Source: Sophora flavescens (taxonomy: Eukaryota > Streptophyta > Magnoliopsida > Fabales > Fabaceae). From it: a DNA stretch of 64,000 nt. How positions within the stretch are numbered: the stretch's first letter is position 1; each line of letters starts with the position of its first letter. Both the position numbers and the translations under genes were made by a program. The notes under the pieces are model-generated. The model was not told where the DNA came from. It did no database searches and saw nothing but the letters and a program-made list of their open reading frames with translations. Shown here piece after piece: positions 47,981 to 59,945 of this stretch. Location of the stretch: contig CM061067.1 of the NCBI GenBank assembly GCA_030762895.1, forward strand, positions 169,072,518 to 169,136,517. The letters are read 5' to 3'.

Positions 47981-49900
47981 GTAGATAGATGAGCTAGCTG
48001 AAAATTTTCCCTTCAGGAAATGGGTAAAAAGCAGTTAAGTGGTGTTATTTTCGTGCAACAGGCAAATGGCAATTTATCTGGCAACGTAATTTATATCCTG
48101 CTAGGTATAACTCATCATATAGTGAAAATCCAGCAAGGCTGATACAGCTAACACAACAGGAGAATTGCATTGAACCACATCAATTTGCCACGCACTCTCT
48201 TTCTTCTAGTTTTCAAAAAAAAAATATCATTAATTCTATGATGGGTACAAAGGTTTACCAAATTAAACATAAAAGGTTTTTTCTTTTGAGGGTTGCAGGA
48301 GCCAGGAAAGCAAGGCTGTATATAGTTTGTTTTATCATTTGAAATCCAGCCAGCGAGAAAATCAAATGCTTTTTAATGCCATAGGCAGAGCCATTCTTGC
48401 TCATTCTTGTTATCAAAATTCAAAGAGATCAAAATTAAATCAAAATGTACAATCACTCATGAGCTCTCAATAGGCAAATTGTCATGATCGCTTGTTAGCT
48501 TTAGAAAACCATACTCTCAACAGATTTACTGCATAAGTCTTCTATAAGTAAAGACAACATACTTTAGTTTAGTATTTGCTAATAGAAAACTATATCAGAA
48601 CGCTATGAAGTATTCAATTTTTTAATGTGTTCTTGTTTTTTACGATTATAGGACAAGATAATGCACCTGAGCAACAAAAAGCACATGATATTAGAGGTCA
48701 AGGCATCCTTCCATAATCTACCGTTTGACATTTCAATGTACTTCCCAAGTTTAGTCTCTGGGGAGCAATTGTGAAGCAAATCCTGAAGTTTGAGCCGAAA
48801 TAAGAATGAAAAGAAAGAGGAGCTCATAAATAAGCACTGCACAGATTAGGACAAGGTGGAAGTAAATGAAAATAAAGTACCTCCTTGGCCTAAGGTAGAT
48901 GTGCAGGCGTCCCTTCAAACATTCGCAGCACTGCAAGGGCAAGCTTCCCTTTCCGAAAGTGCTTGTCTAGTTACAAAATCTCATGCACAGATTTCGGCAA
49001 CATAAAATATTTAACTCGAATTACATGTAATGTATGTGATATAAGGCAATAATCCAAAATTAGTAATTAGTAATTACTGATATTCACTAGCACAACATGC
49101 TTTACATGAATGGAACCAATAGTCATCAAGACATTATCTATAAGGAAATAAAACAAAACATTGCTAGTACCCAGTGGGGTTCGTGGTCAATCCAAATCCA
49201 AATCCAAATAGAAATAGAGAATCATAATGTTCATCAGCTACATTCATAGGGAGCTGGTCAACTGAGTACTAGCATAGGGAGCTAGCTTATCAATAAATGC
49301 AACCACCGAAGAGAAGAACAATAACAACTTGGCCTTCTATGTCCGTAGAAGCCATGCACCATAAACAAATGCATCTAATATGGTTTGAATCACAACTGGA
49401 CGGCCAAGTGATGAGGTTTAAAACTCATCCACATACAATGGTGATTGTCAGATTTAAACTATCACCAAATGTTTCTGCATACGTGCTCACCTACAATGAC
49501 CATGGTATATGAAAACTTAAATGCCAGGTATCAACGTGTGGATAAGGAGGGCCGGGAGTTCTTCGAAGCCACTCCTCGCTCTACAGTTGCATTCCCTAAT
49601 GTCAATTCATCAAATCGAGAGCAATATTTAACCCTGAAAACCTTGAATATAAAACACCCATCACCAGCACAATATATCTGTAAAATATAAATCGAGGCTA
49701 CATATTCCAAAATATCCAAGATGCTGAAACATCATATGAGGTAGATTATAAAATAGAAGTACTGAATTATTCACAGGATCGTAAAATCGAAACTTTATTG
49801 AAAAGGGTCACCACGGACCCAATGACCCAATACACATTCCTAGTTGTTCAAAAGAACCATTACACATCAACAAGTTCAGAAATTTTAAAACATCCAACAA
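47981..49900. other. Intergenic, polyubiquitin 3' flank
   Basis: Frames up to 81 codons lie on both strands, none recognised. 49780-49920 is likely the polyubiquitin 3' UTR, read leftwards. The rest is AT-rich single-copy-looking sequence. Confidence 0.45.
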
Positions 49901-49920
49901 CAGAGACAGACCCAACACAC

Positions 49921-51066
49921 TTAACATCCACCACGAAGACGCAGCACGAGGTGAAGAGTGGACTCCTTCTGAATATTGTAGTCAGCAAGGGTCCTTCCAT
50001 CCTCCAATTGCTTCCCTGCAAAGATCAATCTCTGCTGATCAGGTGGGATACCTTCCTTGTCCTGGATCTTTGCTTTAACATTGTCAATGGTATCCGAGCT
50101 CTCCACCTCCAAAGTAATCGTCTTCCCAGTCAAGGTCTTCACAAAAATCTGCATTCCTCCCCTCAGACGCAGCACAAGATGAAGGGTCGACTCCTTCTGA
50201 ATATTATAGTCCGCAAGGGTCCTTCCATCTTCCAACTGTTTCCCTGCAAAGATCAACCTCTGCTGATCCGGCGGGATACCTTCCTTATCCTGAATTTTGG
50301 CCTTCACGTTATCGATGGTATCCGAGCTCTCCACCTCCAAGGTAATGGTCTTCCCGGTCAACGTCTTCACGAAAATCTGCATACCTCCCCTGAGACGAAG
50401 GACAAGATGAAGGGTGGACTCCTTCTGGATGTTGTAGTCAGCAAGGGTCCTTCCATCCTCAAGCTGCTTACCAGCAAAAATCAACCTCTGCTGATCCGGG
50501 GGAATCCCTTCCTTATCCTGGATCTTCGCCTTAACGTTATCAATAGTATCAGAGCTCTCAACCTCAAGGGTGATGGTCTTGCCAGTCAGGGTCTTAACGA
50601 AGATCTGCATACCGCCACGGAGACGCAAGACAAGGTGAAGGGTGGACTCCTTCTGAATGTTGTAATCAGCCAAGGTGCGTCCATCCTCGAGCTGCTTGCC
50701 AGCGAAGATGAGCCTCTGCTGATCAGGTGGGATTCCCTCCTTGTCCTGGATCTTCGCCTTCACGTTGTCGATGGTGTCGGAGCTCTCGACCTCGAGGGTG
50801 ATGGTCTTGCCGGTTAGGGTTTTGACAAAGATCTGCATGCCACCACGGAGACGGAGGACGAGGTGAAGGGTTGATTCCTTCTGGATGTTGTAGTCGGCGA
50901 GGGTGCGACCGTCCTCGAGCTGCTTCCCGGCGAATATCAGACGCTGCTGATCAGGGGGAATCCCTTCCTTATCTTGGATCTTGGCTTTGACGTTGTCGAT
51001 GGTGTCGGAACTCTCCACCTCGAGGGTGATGGTCTTTCCGGTAAGAGTCTTAACGAAGATTTGCAT
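49921..51066 (-). CDS. UBQ: Polyubiquitin, five head-to-tail ubiquitin units plus C-terminal Cys
   Basis: The 381-residue precursor is five identical 76-residue ubiquitins, each from MQIFVKTLTGK to LRLRGG, followed by one extra Cys that deubiquitinases trim away. Each unit has the seven lysines and the plant-type residues. Ubiquitin is attached to proteins for proteasomal degradation and signalling. The frame is open five codons further upstream (to 51081), but those codons belong to a leader intron ending TTATGCAG just before the ATG at 51064-51066, a conserved arrangement in plant polyubiquitin genes. The five units are identical as protein but differ at many third positions. The 5' units (right end) look more GC-rich than the 3' ones. 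Confidence 0.98.
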   Translation of the reverse strand: MQIFVKTLTGKTITLEVESSDTIDNVKAKIQDKEGIPPDQQRLIFAGKQLEDGRTLADYNIQKESTLHLVLRLRGGMQIFVKTLTGKTITLEVESSDTIDNVKAKIQDKEGIPPDQQRLIFAGKQLEDGRTLADYNIQKESTLHLVLRLRGGMQIFVKTLTGKTITLEVESSDTIDNVKAKIQDKEGIPPDQQRLIFAGKQLEDGRTLADYNIQKESTLHLVLRLRGGMQIFVKTLTGKTITLEVESSDTIDNVKAKIQDKEGIPPDQQRLIFAGKQLEDGRTLADYNIQKESTLHLVLRLRGGMQIFVKTLTGKTITLEVESSDTIDNVKAKIQDKEGIPPDQQRLIFAGKQLEDGRTLADYNIQKESTLHLVLRLRGGC

Positions 51067-51546
51067 CTGCATAATCATCACAAGCAGATCAGATAAATTT
51101 CGTTGTTGTTAACAAACAATAACTTCTATATAACCTAGATCGAGATAAAAACTCATCCATGAATTTAGATCAACAACAAATGCTATTATATAACCTAGAT
51201 CGAATAACCACGGAAAATAAATCAAAATATAAGAAATTAAACAGCAAAGAAATAATTTAAAATAAATTTCGATTGACAAAAAAACTCTGAAGAACAGATC
51301 TTATGAATTTCGTAAGAATACTTTCTTTGATTCAGAGTTTTTACACAGAAAACATAGAGTCATGGATCTAGATCAACTACGATTTAAACGAAACAATTAA
51401 TTATAAACAGATCTGACGATAATTTTAGATCCGTACCAAAGAATTCAAGAATTTTCAAGATCTGAACGAGAATCATACGTTTGATAAAAAGAATAATCAT
51501 GAGAACAAATCTAGAATAGAAGGAGGAGGATAGAAATCGAAGATAC
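51067..51546 (-). other. 5' UTR intron of polyubiquitin
   Basis: Read on the minus strand the donor is CAAG|GTATCTTCG and the acceptor TTATGCAG right before the start codon. The 480-bp intron is AT-rich. In plants such leader introns strongly raise polyubiquitin expression. Boundaries are read from consensus, not from transcript data. Confidence 0.88.
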
Positions 51547-51643
51547 CTTGAAGGAGTCAGATAGGGCACACAACAAAGAAATGGATTATTTTGATTGTAA
51601 CAAAATCGAATCGAATTGCGAAGATATGGGTTGGGGTTAGGGC

Positions 51644-51652
51644 TATTTTATA
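51644..51652 (-). promoter_or_regulatory. TATA box of polyubiquitin
   Basis: TATAAAATA on the minus strand lies about 100 bp upstream of the leader splice donor. Transcription would start near 51615, giving a first exon of about 70 nt. Confidence 0.75.
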
Positions 51653-52060
51653 GCAAATGCAGAGGACCTATTAGCCAATCATATTGTGACGCGTATCCAA
51701 ATGATGTGTCATTTAAATCTTTTGACACGCCGACGTTTGGTATCAGATACTTCTTGGAAAGAGCTCTGGAATTGCAATTTGGGATGGTAGTTGGGGGTTG
51801 GCCGTTTCTTGACGGAGTCGAACGCACCTAGACGGGTTTCAGTGGCACCCGTTGGACTATCGTTACTGGGACGTTACTTTTGTTTCATAATAATATGCGG
51901 CCCCCGCCCCACATTTCAATTTGAGCCCGCACCGGTGCAACTGGAATTTTCTATGGGCTCCATCCACTATCCATAATCTAACGGCCTGCTTCAGTGTAAG
52001 AATACGATATTTTTTTTTGGTGGATGAGTGTAAGAATACGATATTAATTAAATTAAATTG

Positions 52061-52375
52061 TACTCCCTCCTCCTGACCTAATTATAACTAAAACAAGAAA
52101 ACCTACTTTCACACTTATTAAGAAAATTAGTCAATTTAATTTAATTATCTTGGTTTATGTAAAAAAATATATATATAATTATTAAATTATCCTTTAATTG
52201 TCTTGGAAGTGTGTAATGATACTGGAAAAGTAAAAGATGAATTATTTGGATTTGTTTATTGCCTTGACTTTTGTAACACTGACATTAAATAGAGTTGAAT
52301 ATGTTGTTTTTTGCTTATATTTGAGTCCATAAAATATAGTTACTTTTTTGCTTATATTTGAGTCCGGAGGAAGTA
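52061..52375. mobile_element. Stowaway-like MITE, 315 bp
   Basis: The left end TACTCCCTCCTCCTGACC and the right end, reverse complement of GTCCGGAGGAAGTA, form imperfect inverted repeats flanked by TA, as in Tc1/mariner-type Stowaway elements. No coding. A roughly 20-bp direct repeat (GTGTAAGAATACGATATT) sits just to its left. Confidence 0.8.
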
Positions 52376-54236
52376 TCATACAAAAGATAAATAATCCTAT
52401 ATTAAAGAATAGAATCTTGATAACGAATTATCTAAGAACATTATTTTAGGAATCCAAATAAGGCAATTATTTGATAAAAAAATTAATTATATATTTCTAG
52501 TGTATTAATTATATACTTTTTTCATGAAAACTTAGGTCTGATTGGTTTAAGTCTAATTTCATGTTTTCATTTTCTGGTTTCAAGTATAATTACAACAAAA
52601 TAATTATAAATTTGTTATCTTGTTTTTATTTGGTTTTATGTTTCTAAAGATTTATACAGGAAACAACGAAAACAAACAAAAAGTTGTTTTCGATGTTTTT
52701 TATACAATTTTTTTAAAAAACAAAAAATACAATGAAAGCAATGTGATAGATTTATAATTATTTGTGTTATAATTATTTACAAAAATAAAAAATGAAAACA
52801 TGAAACTAAAATCAAACTAAACATGCCTACATTTTAAATTTCTTAAATAATGCCCTTAGCGCACTCATTAACATTCCCCTAACTTCCATTCAAAGGTTAG
52901 CTTACTTTAGATTTTTTAGGTGGAACATTTTTCTCGGGGACTTACTTTAGATTAAACATAAAGTTGAAATTCAAATTCTTTTTAATATGATTTTTTTTCG
53001 AAGAATACTAATTAGTGTCTTTAAAACATTGATTAAGAAATCCAAAAAAATAAGTCTTTATGAAAAAATGATATATTTAATATTTAAGAAATGTTATGTT
53101 TAGATTTTTTTACAAATAATTACTTTTTTTAGATTTCTTAACTAGTGCTTAAAGGTAGGGATTAGCATTTAGCAAGACCCAATTTTTTACTTTATCAATT
53201 AAGTATGCGTCATTCTATATATTTAAATTTTAAGGTGGTTATTTTAAATATTTTATTTAATAATTTAAAATTAATTGATTTTATAAATTTTTTTACATCA
53301 ATAATGTATAATAAGTAGATTATTCAAATTTTCTTATTAAATTAAAACTAAAGTTCATCAGACAAACGCTTTAGGGAAATAGGAAAAAATTATATATTTA
53401 ATTTTTCAATAAAAAGTTATTTTTTTCATCTTTCAACCATTATTGAAGTTAATGGCTAACAATATCCAATTTAATATCTTTGTCAAATTTCAAAGAGTTT
53501 AATATGGTATGAATGAGTTTCAAGGTGATTTAGATAAGAATCAATGATGGCCTAAAACCAATTGGCATTAAGTGGAGTTGTCCAACCGGTATTTAAACCG
53601 CACCCCGGGATTTGAGGCATGCGATATGGGACTTTCAACAACAATAACGATGCATATCAATTAAACTCAATTTCAAAACTCTTTAACGATAATTTCAAAC
53701 AAAATATCAATTATTTCACAATTTGTTCACATTTTTATTTAATTTTTTAAATGAAATCACAGGTGTAAAGATATTTTCGGTGGATGTTTTTTTTATTTTT
53801 TATTTTATCAGCGCATCATTTTCCTTTTTATTTTAATGAAATTACAATTCTTTTTTTAGTTCTTCATGTGAAAAGTTAAGCAATACAGTCTAATTTTTTT
53901 AACAGATTAAAGTCTAATTTTTAATATCAAGTTATACCTAAAATAAGTCCTTAATTCTATAAAAAAAAAAATCAGGTAACCCACAAATAATTGGAAAGAC
54001 TAACCCTTCGATACGGATATGATTTCAAGAATAATAAAACTCTCTTTCAAAAGATTTAATAATATTATATTTCTAGAATTTGGATTCAAACTCGACAACA
54101 CTAATTAAGACTCGTGTCATCATTCCAAGCACTCACCGGTCGATAAAAAATACATCCATTGAGATGTATGCTTTTTAAATTATGCAGTTGAAGGCAATGT
54201 ATCGGCCTCACCAACACCAATCGGGTGGGCTACAAT
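52376..54236. other. AT-rich intergenic DNA
   Basis: No frame or defined element was recognised. 53540-53640 (GGTATTTAAACCGCACCCCGG) and 54110-54150 look like eroded repeat pieces. Confidence 0.45.
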
Positions 54237-56122
54237 TAGAGCTGTCAAAACGGACCCGGCCCGACGGGCCAGCCCGTTTAGCCCGATAAAAATGGTGGGC
54301 TGGGTTACTAAAATTAGAGCCCAGTTAATTTTTGGCCCGGCCCGGCCCGGCCCGAAAATTTATTGGCCCATCAATGTGTTGAGTGGCATGGATTTAGAAC
54401 GTTATGTCAATATATTTCTTTTGGTGAGGCTACTAATATTTCTAGAACTTCTATTACTGGGGATGTGATGAAGATTTACATGCATGAAAAAGAAAGATTG
54501 AAAAATCAATTGGCTAGACATAATGGGAGAGTTTGTTTGACCTCTGACTGTTGGACTTCTTGCACTACTCGTGGCTATATCACTCTAACTGCTCACTTTA
54601 TTGATGAGAATTGGAAGTTAAACAGTAAGTTGTTAAACTTTTGTCATTTGGAACCCCCACATACCGGTCATGAGATATCAAGGAAGGTGCTTGAGTTTTT
54701 GAAAGAATGGGGAATTGAGAAAAAAGTTTTTTCAATTACTTTAGACAATGCTTCCTCTAATGGTCTCATGCAAAAGTTCTTGAAAAGTCAACTTTGTTTG
54801 TCAAATAATTTGTTGTGCAATGGAGACTTTTTTCATATTAGATGTTGTGCACATATCCTAAATATCATTGTTCAAGAAGGATTGAAGGTAGCAAGTGCCG
54901 CATTGCACAATATTAGAGAAAGTATAAAGTATGTGAGGGGTTCGGAATCAAGAATGAAACTATTTAATCAATGTGTTGAAGGGATTGGTGGCATTGATAC
55001 TAATGTTGGCTTGCGCTTAGATGTGTCCACTAGATGGAACTCTACTTATTTAATGCTTGGGAGTGCAATTAAGTATAGTCGTGCTTTTGAAAGCTTGGGT
55101 AATCAAGATGAGCATTATAAGCATTGTCCAACAAATGAAGATTGGGAAAGAGGAAAGAAGATTTATGAATTTTTAGAGCCTTTTTATGAAATCACCAAAA
55201 TGTTTTCCGGTTCTAAATATCCTACATCCAATTTGTATTTCATGCAAATATGGAAGATTGAGGTTCTATTGAAAAATAGTAGATCAAGTCAAGATTATGT
55301 GATTAGTGATATGGCTTTAAGAATGATGGAAAAGTTTGATAAGTATTGGAATGAGTGTAGCACAATTCTTGCTTTAGGATGTGTTATTGATCCTAGGTTG
55401 AAGTTGCAAATGCTTAAATATGCTTACTCTAAACTTTATTCCAACAAGCTCTTGGTTGATGAGAAGTTAAGTGTTGTGAAGAATGCTTTGTATGAACTTT
55501 TTAATCATTATGCCAATAATTTGAAAGTTCATAATTCTATGATGGATGCAAGTACTTCCACTCAAACTTGTCAAGAAGGGACAAGTATTTCAACATTGCC
55601 AGCAGACTATGATGTAAGTTATTGTACTTCAACAAACTTATTCATCTTTCATCTATTGTACTTGTTTTAATCTTTTAGTAATTATTTGATAGGAATTTGA
55701 AGCAGAAGAGAGTAAAGAAACTTTGTTGAATGGAAAATATGAACTTGACCTCTACTTGGAAGAATCAAAACTTGTGGGTCACAAGGATTTAGATGTTTTG
55801 GATTATTGGAGGGATAATAGCCGTAGATTTCCTGATTTAGGAAGGATGGCTAGTGATATATTGAGTATTCCAATTACCACGGTGGCATCTGAGTCCACTT
55901 TTAGCATTGGAGGTCGTATTTTGAGTAAGTATAGAAGCTCTTTACTTTCAAAAAATCTGGAAGCTCTCATTTGTGCTCGCAATTGGTTACTTGGGTTCTC
56001 ACAAGATGGTAAGAATATTTTTTGAAGCTCTTGTATAGCTTTGTTTTGTACTTTAAGTTACTACTATTATATGTTATTGTTATGGCCCGAATGGGTTGGG
56101 CCGGCCCGTTTTGACAGCTCTA
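54237..56122 (+). mobile_element. hAT transposon with 5'-deleted transposase
   Basis: The left end TAGAGCTGTCAAAACGG and right end CCGTTTTGACAGCTCTA are perfect inverted repeats. Flanking GCTACAAT (54229-54236) and CCTACAAT (56124-56131, one base beyond the end) match at 7 of 8. GC-rich subterminal blocks (GGCCCGGCCCGGCCCG, GGGCCGGCCCG) occur at both sides. It encodes most of a hAT transposase but no N-terminal zinc finger, so an internal deletion has fused the left subterminal region to mid-coding sequence. Confidence 0.93.
54363..56025 (+). pseudogene. hAT family transposase (RICESLEEPER/DAYSLEEPER-like), N-terminus missing
   Basis: Two exons, ending at 55613 (GAT|GTAAGTT) and restarting at 55693 (GATAG|GAATTT), join in phase, giving about 530 residues. 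The open frame starts in subterminal DNA with no in-frame ATG at its start and no BED zinc finger, which should supply DNA binding. Visible are CLTSDCWTSCTTRGYI with the first catalytic Asp, ITLDNASSNG with the second, the CCAHILNIIV region, and RLDVSTRWNSTYLML. The C-terminal dimerisation domain is also present (DVLDYWRDNSRRFPDLGRMA, SIPITTVASESTFSIGGR). Apart from the lost start there is no stop or frameshift, so the deletion looks recent or the fragment is under some constraint. Domestication is possible but unsupported. Confidence 0.9.
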
Positions 56123-56154
56123 GCCTACAATAGAATATCAAATATAAAATAAAA

Positions 56155-56382
56155 GAGTAAAGATCCAAAAAAAGTCCATCAAACTTTTCAAGTGGTGGTT
56201 CTTGAAAAAATAAAAAACCAATTTAGTCCCCCAAATTTCATAATGAGGGACAATTTGGTCCTTACGGAGGGATCAAAACATCTTCCGTTATGAAATTTGG
56301 GGGACCAAATTGTCCTTTAATTTTTTTCAGGATCAAACTGTCCCACTTGAAAAATTTAAGAAATCACTTTAGGTCTTTACTC
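56155..56382. mobile_element. Mutator-like MITE, 228 bp
   Basis: GAGTAAAGATCC at the left mirrors GGTCTTTACTC at the right. An inner pair (CCCCCAAATTTCATAA and TTATGAAATTTGGGGG) extends the palindrome. A perfect 9-mer AAAATAAAA flanks both sides (56146-56154, 56383-56391), the Mutator duplication length, though low complexity weakens that evidence. Confidence 0.7.
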
Positions 56383-56399
56383 AAAATAAAATAAAATTA

Positions 56400-58070
56400 C
56401 ATACAAGGTCTCAAAAATATAATATATACGTCGATGCCAGAGAATGTATTGTATACGGTGTGTGTCAACTACACCAAGTGACAATGAAATAATAATAACA
56501 TAATATGTTTATTTTACATTTTATAAATATATACAGCATATAAAACAGCACAACTTTCAAAAAAATTGTTCTTCTTTACGTTGTATAATGTTGATTCTAC
56601 TGTCAACTTCGTCGTCTATAGGCCAGCCAATTTTCACAGACCAACTTGCTGATTCCAATTTTTCTTAACAAACCCATTACTTTCCTTAATAAATAAATTT
56701 TACATTTTTGATATATGATTCTCAAGTATTGTCGCAATTAAAATAGTAAGGATATGGCCTGTTTGATTGTGTTATAATTTTTTCTTAGTTTTTGAAAACT
56801 ATTTGTAAAATAATTTGTAAGAATTCAAGAGAAACAAGTTAGTTGGATAACACTGTTTTAAAATAAGTTAGAGAATCAAAAAAACTGTTTGTAAATTTGT
56901 GATGAGAATATGTTTTAAAATAAAAATATATATAGAAAATTCATCTGATTTGTATTTTTTTTCTTTCTTTCTAGCCTCATTTTATGTTTTCTATGATAAT
57001 GTAGAAAATTTTAAACATATTTTTAGGAGATAATATGAATATCAAAGTAAATCATATTAAAGGTCACTTTTAAAAAGTTTTTTTTTATATAATAGATATA
57101 TACAAAGTAATATGATTATAAATTTATGCAAGAGTAAAAGCTACAGCTCAATAAGTCTAGTTTTTTTTTTTTTTTTTTTGAAATAAGTCTAGTTAAGTAA
57201 GCTAAACTTTAAAAATATGTTGTGCCACATCCAACGTGCAATTTGATCACATATATATTGCCATTTCTGGCGTTGTCTTCAATCCTCCCTCTTAAATTTG
57301 GAGGATTGATCCTCCACTATCCTAAACCGTAGATATAATAATAATATAATTAACGGTCGAGATTAATGAAAACAGAACCGGAAAATACAAGTTCATTTGT
57401 AACTGAAACCGGATGAAAGGGTGAGATGAGAGAGGGTGTAGGTTCCTATGCGATGAGAGAGGGTAAGGGTTTAGGCTTATACGGTATTTGCTGAGGCCGT
57501 CGACCGAGACAAATGTCGTTGCTGTCAAAGAAAACAAACGTGATTTACCCCCATTTTAATGAAAGTTGGCGTACTCGGTGGGTTTTCTTTCTGAAACCAT
57601 CATTGCAGAAACTGTGATTTCCAACCCACCGCCAAGAGGTAAGTTGTTATCGACCACCTCGACGTCACAGTTCTGTCCTGGTTCCGCCGCACGTGGCAAT
57701 AAAGGTGGTATATAGATGCTATGGAGAGGACCATTTGGAATGGGGTGCGTGAGTGTTGAAATTGGGGGAAGTGATTTTTGTTTGAGCTGAAGGCAAAGAT
57801 GTTCTCTAGCTGCAGCATGTGGAACCATTACAGAAGGAAAGATATATCTTTCAAGGGATTTAAGCATAGCCTAAGAAGAGTGTGGGGAGCATATAATTCT
57901 AAAAGCTTAGCAAATTATCCTCCGCAACATTTTTTGTTGAATAAAATTAATACATTATTTGATTTCCTTCTGATATGCATATTTAATGTTAGTGTTTTTT
58001 TTATTTCTTAAAGACGGATGATTTGGTTTTATTCCTTAACCTCTCTGTTCTTGACATTCCTGTTCATATG
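56400..58070. other. Intergenic with unrecognised short frames
   Basis: 57250-57900 is less AT-rich and has frames of 70-103 codons on both strands with no domain I recognise. 57150-57185 is a poly-T run. It may include further eroded parts of the myosin-like remnant just downstream, but I could not align them. Confidence 0.4.
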
Positions 58071-58075
58071 TCCTG

Positions 58076-58178
58076 AAGCAACAAGCAACGAAGCACTACT
58101 TGAAAGTTGAAACTCTCAGTGCCACTGAGCTACACTACATTCGTTGTGTAAAACCCAATAATCTTCTTAAGCCAGCAG
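58076..58178 (+). pseudogene. Myosin motor domain exon remnant
   Basis: One frame reads VETLSATELHYIRCVKPNNL followed by LKPA, the strongly conserved HYIRCVKPN motif of the myosin head in plant class VIII/XI myosins, where the usual text is EPHYIRCVKPN. It ends at CAG|GTTTTT, a possible splice donor. No neighbouring myosin exons were found within several kb on either side, so this is an isolated exon, either a decayed pseudogene or a fragment carried by a transposon. Confidence 0.8.
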
Positions 58179-58889
58179 GTTTTTAAAATAAAAATGTTTT
58201 ACATCAACTGTGTTGTTTACTGTCGTTATTGTTGCTTTTCTGGAAACAAGTGCAGTTCTTCATGAAACTTGGAGGCCTATTTTGTTTAGTGTTGACACTA
58301 TTTGAGGTCTATTGCTTCAAGTCTTTCATGTTTGTATGCTGGTGCAGAACTGAAGTTAATTGCAGGACTTGACCAGGAAGTCGAGGTCAATGTCATTCAT
58401 CTCCCTTTTTTTTTTTTGACAGATGATTCATCTCCTTTGGCAACGAAGAAAGAAGAATTATGCACTTTTTTCTTTTGATAAATGGAATTATTCACATTAA
58501 GAATATATTTTCTATAAAAAAAATCAGACAAAGCAACATTAGCAGAAATATTGGAATATATATTCACCTATATATATATATATATGTATTATTTATATAT
58601 AATGTTTTTGTTTCAAAATAAAATGATGTTTTAATAGTAGTGTTACGTTTATTTTAATTACAATATTTAATTATTATTTTTTTGGTACAATCTTTAATTA
58701 TTTTTTAAAGATAGTAAAAAATACAAATAAATATTATAAAAACAGCAAATAAATTTTATACAATAAAAGTGACAATGTTTACAATATTACTGCAAATATA
58801 ATAATAAAAGTAACAAGTAAAACAATGATATTTACAAAAATTACAAATGATAAAATTAATGATGATAAAATATTTGTATTTCCAATATT

Positions 58890-59260
58890 ATTAATATAAA
58901 ATGGCTCTAATGTATTTTTAATCCCTTATGCATTTTACTTTTGCGAAAACCATCCCTCTACTTTTTTTGGAGCGAATTTAGTCCTTGAAATTTTCAAACG
59001 TACACTTTTTGTCCGTCCGTCAAATTGGTATAAAAAACCTAACAAAAAACGCATATGTGGCAGCTCAACTAGAACCAAAAAATAATAAAATAATATAAAT
59101 AATGCTAAAATGCACATTTTAGTCCCTCAACTTTTTCAATTTGGCAAAAGTATTCCGTCAATCATTTTTTGCGAACAATTTCAATTCTTTTAATTTTCAA
59201 ACGTTGCAATTTTCGTCCCTCCAACAACTTGCTATAAAAAAAAACTAACATAAAATACAT
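58890..59260. repeat. Fragment of a MITE-type repeat
   Basis: Phrases TCTAATGTATTTTTAATCCC, TTTAGTCC, TTTTCAAACGTACACTTTTTG and a second TTTTAGTCCC, CAAACGTTGCAATTTTCGTCC set resemble the arms of the 31418-31795 MITE, but in tandem rather than inverted orientation. Confidence 0.5.
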
Positions 59261-59565
59261 ACATGGTAAACGGTTTCGCCATGTGGCTCCATGTGGCATG
59301 CACAGCTTGAAGCAAAATAAATAATAAGATTAAAAAAAATTAAAATGTGATAATAATAAATTATTATAAATATGTCAAATTCGAAATAATTGACAATAAA
59401 TTATCCTAGAAATATGCCAATTTGCTTTGAATAAAAATATCAAAAAATGAAAATAAATGTAGTAAACTATACAAAAAATTTAAATAAAAACGTTAAAATC
59501 AAATAATCAAAATAAACCTAGTAAATTATTAATAATAAAAGTACTATTATAGTCCAAATATTACT

Positions 59566-59945
59566 GTCAGTGGACGAGCTCTCCTTAGTGGACGCGCTCT
59601 TCTTTTGAATCAATGGACGTGTGCTTATGTTATATCAGTGGACGCGATCTTCTTTTACATCAGTGGACGCGTGCTGGATGCGTGCTTCTGTTATATCAGT
59701 GGACGCGCTCTTCTTTTACATCAGTGGAAGCGTGCTTCTTTTTACATCAGTGGACACGCGCTCCTTTTTACATCAGTAGACGCGCGCTTCTTTTACATCA
59801 GTGGACGCGAGCTCCTTTTTACATCAGTGGACGCACGCTTCTTTTACATCAGTGGATGCACGCTTCTTTTACATCAGTGGACGCGAGCTCCTTTTTACAT
59901 CAGTGGACGCGCGCTCCCTTTTACATCAGTGGACGCGCTTCTTTT
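59566..59945 (-). repeat. Minisatellite of about 26 bp units, related to the copia LTR repeat
   Basis: About fourteen units of ATCAGTGGACGCG plus CTTCTTTTAC-type sequence. On the minus strand the unit (GTAAAAGAAG, CGTCCACTGAT) resembles the CTCGTCCACTAAAGTAACAG units of the copia I and II LTRs. Open frames across it are a by-product of unit length. Confidence 0.85.

Noticed and set aside
49798..50817. 339-codon plus-strand open frame
   Set aside because: Antisense to polyubiquitin; its repeats mirror the ubiquitin units.
51067..51081. Upstream in-frame start codons of polyubiquitin (MMIMQ)
   Set aside because: They lie in the leader intron, directly before the acceptor TTATGCAG.
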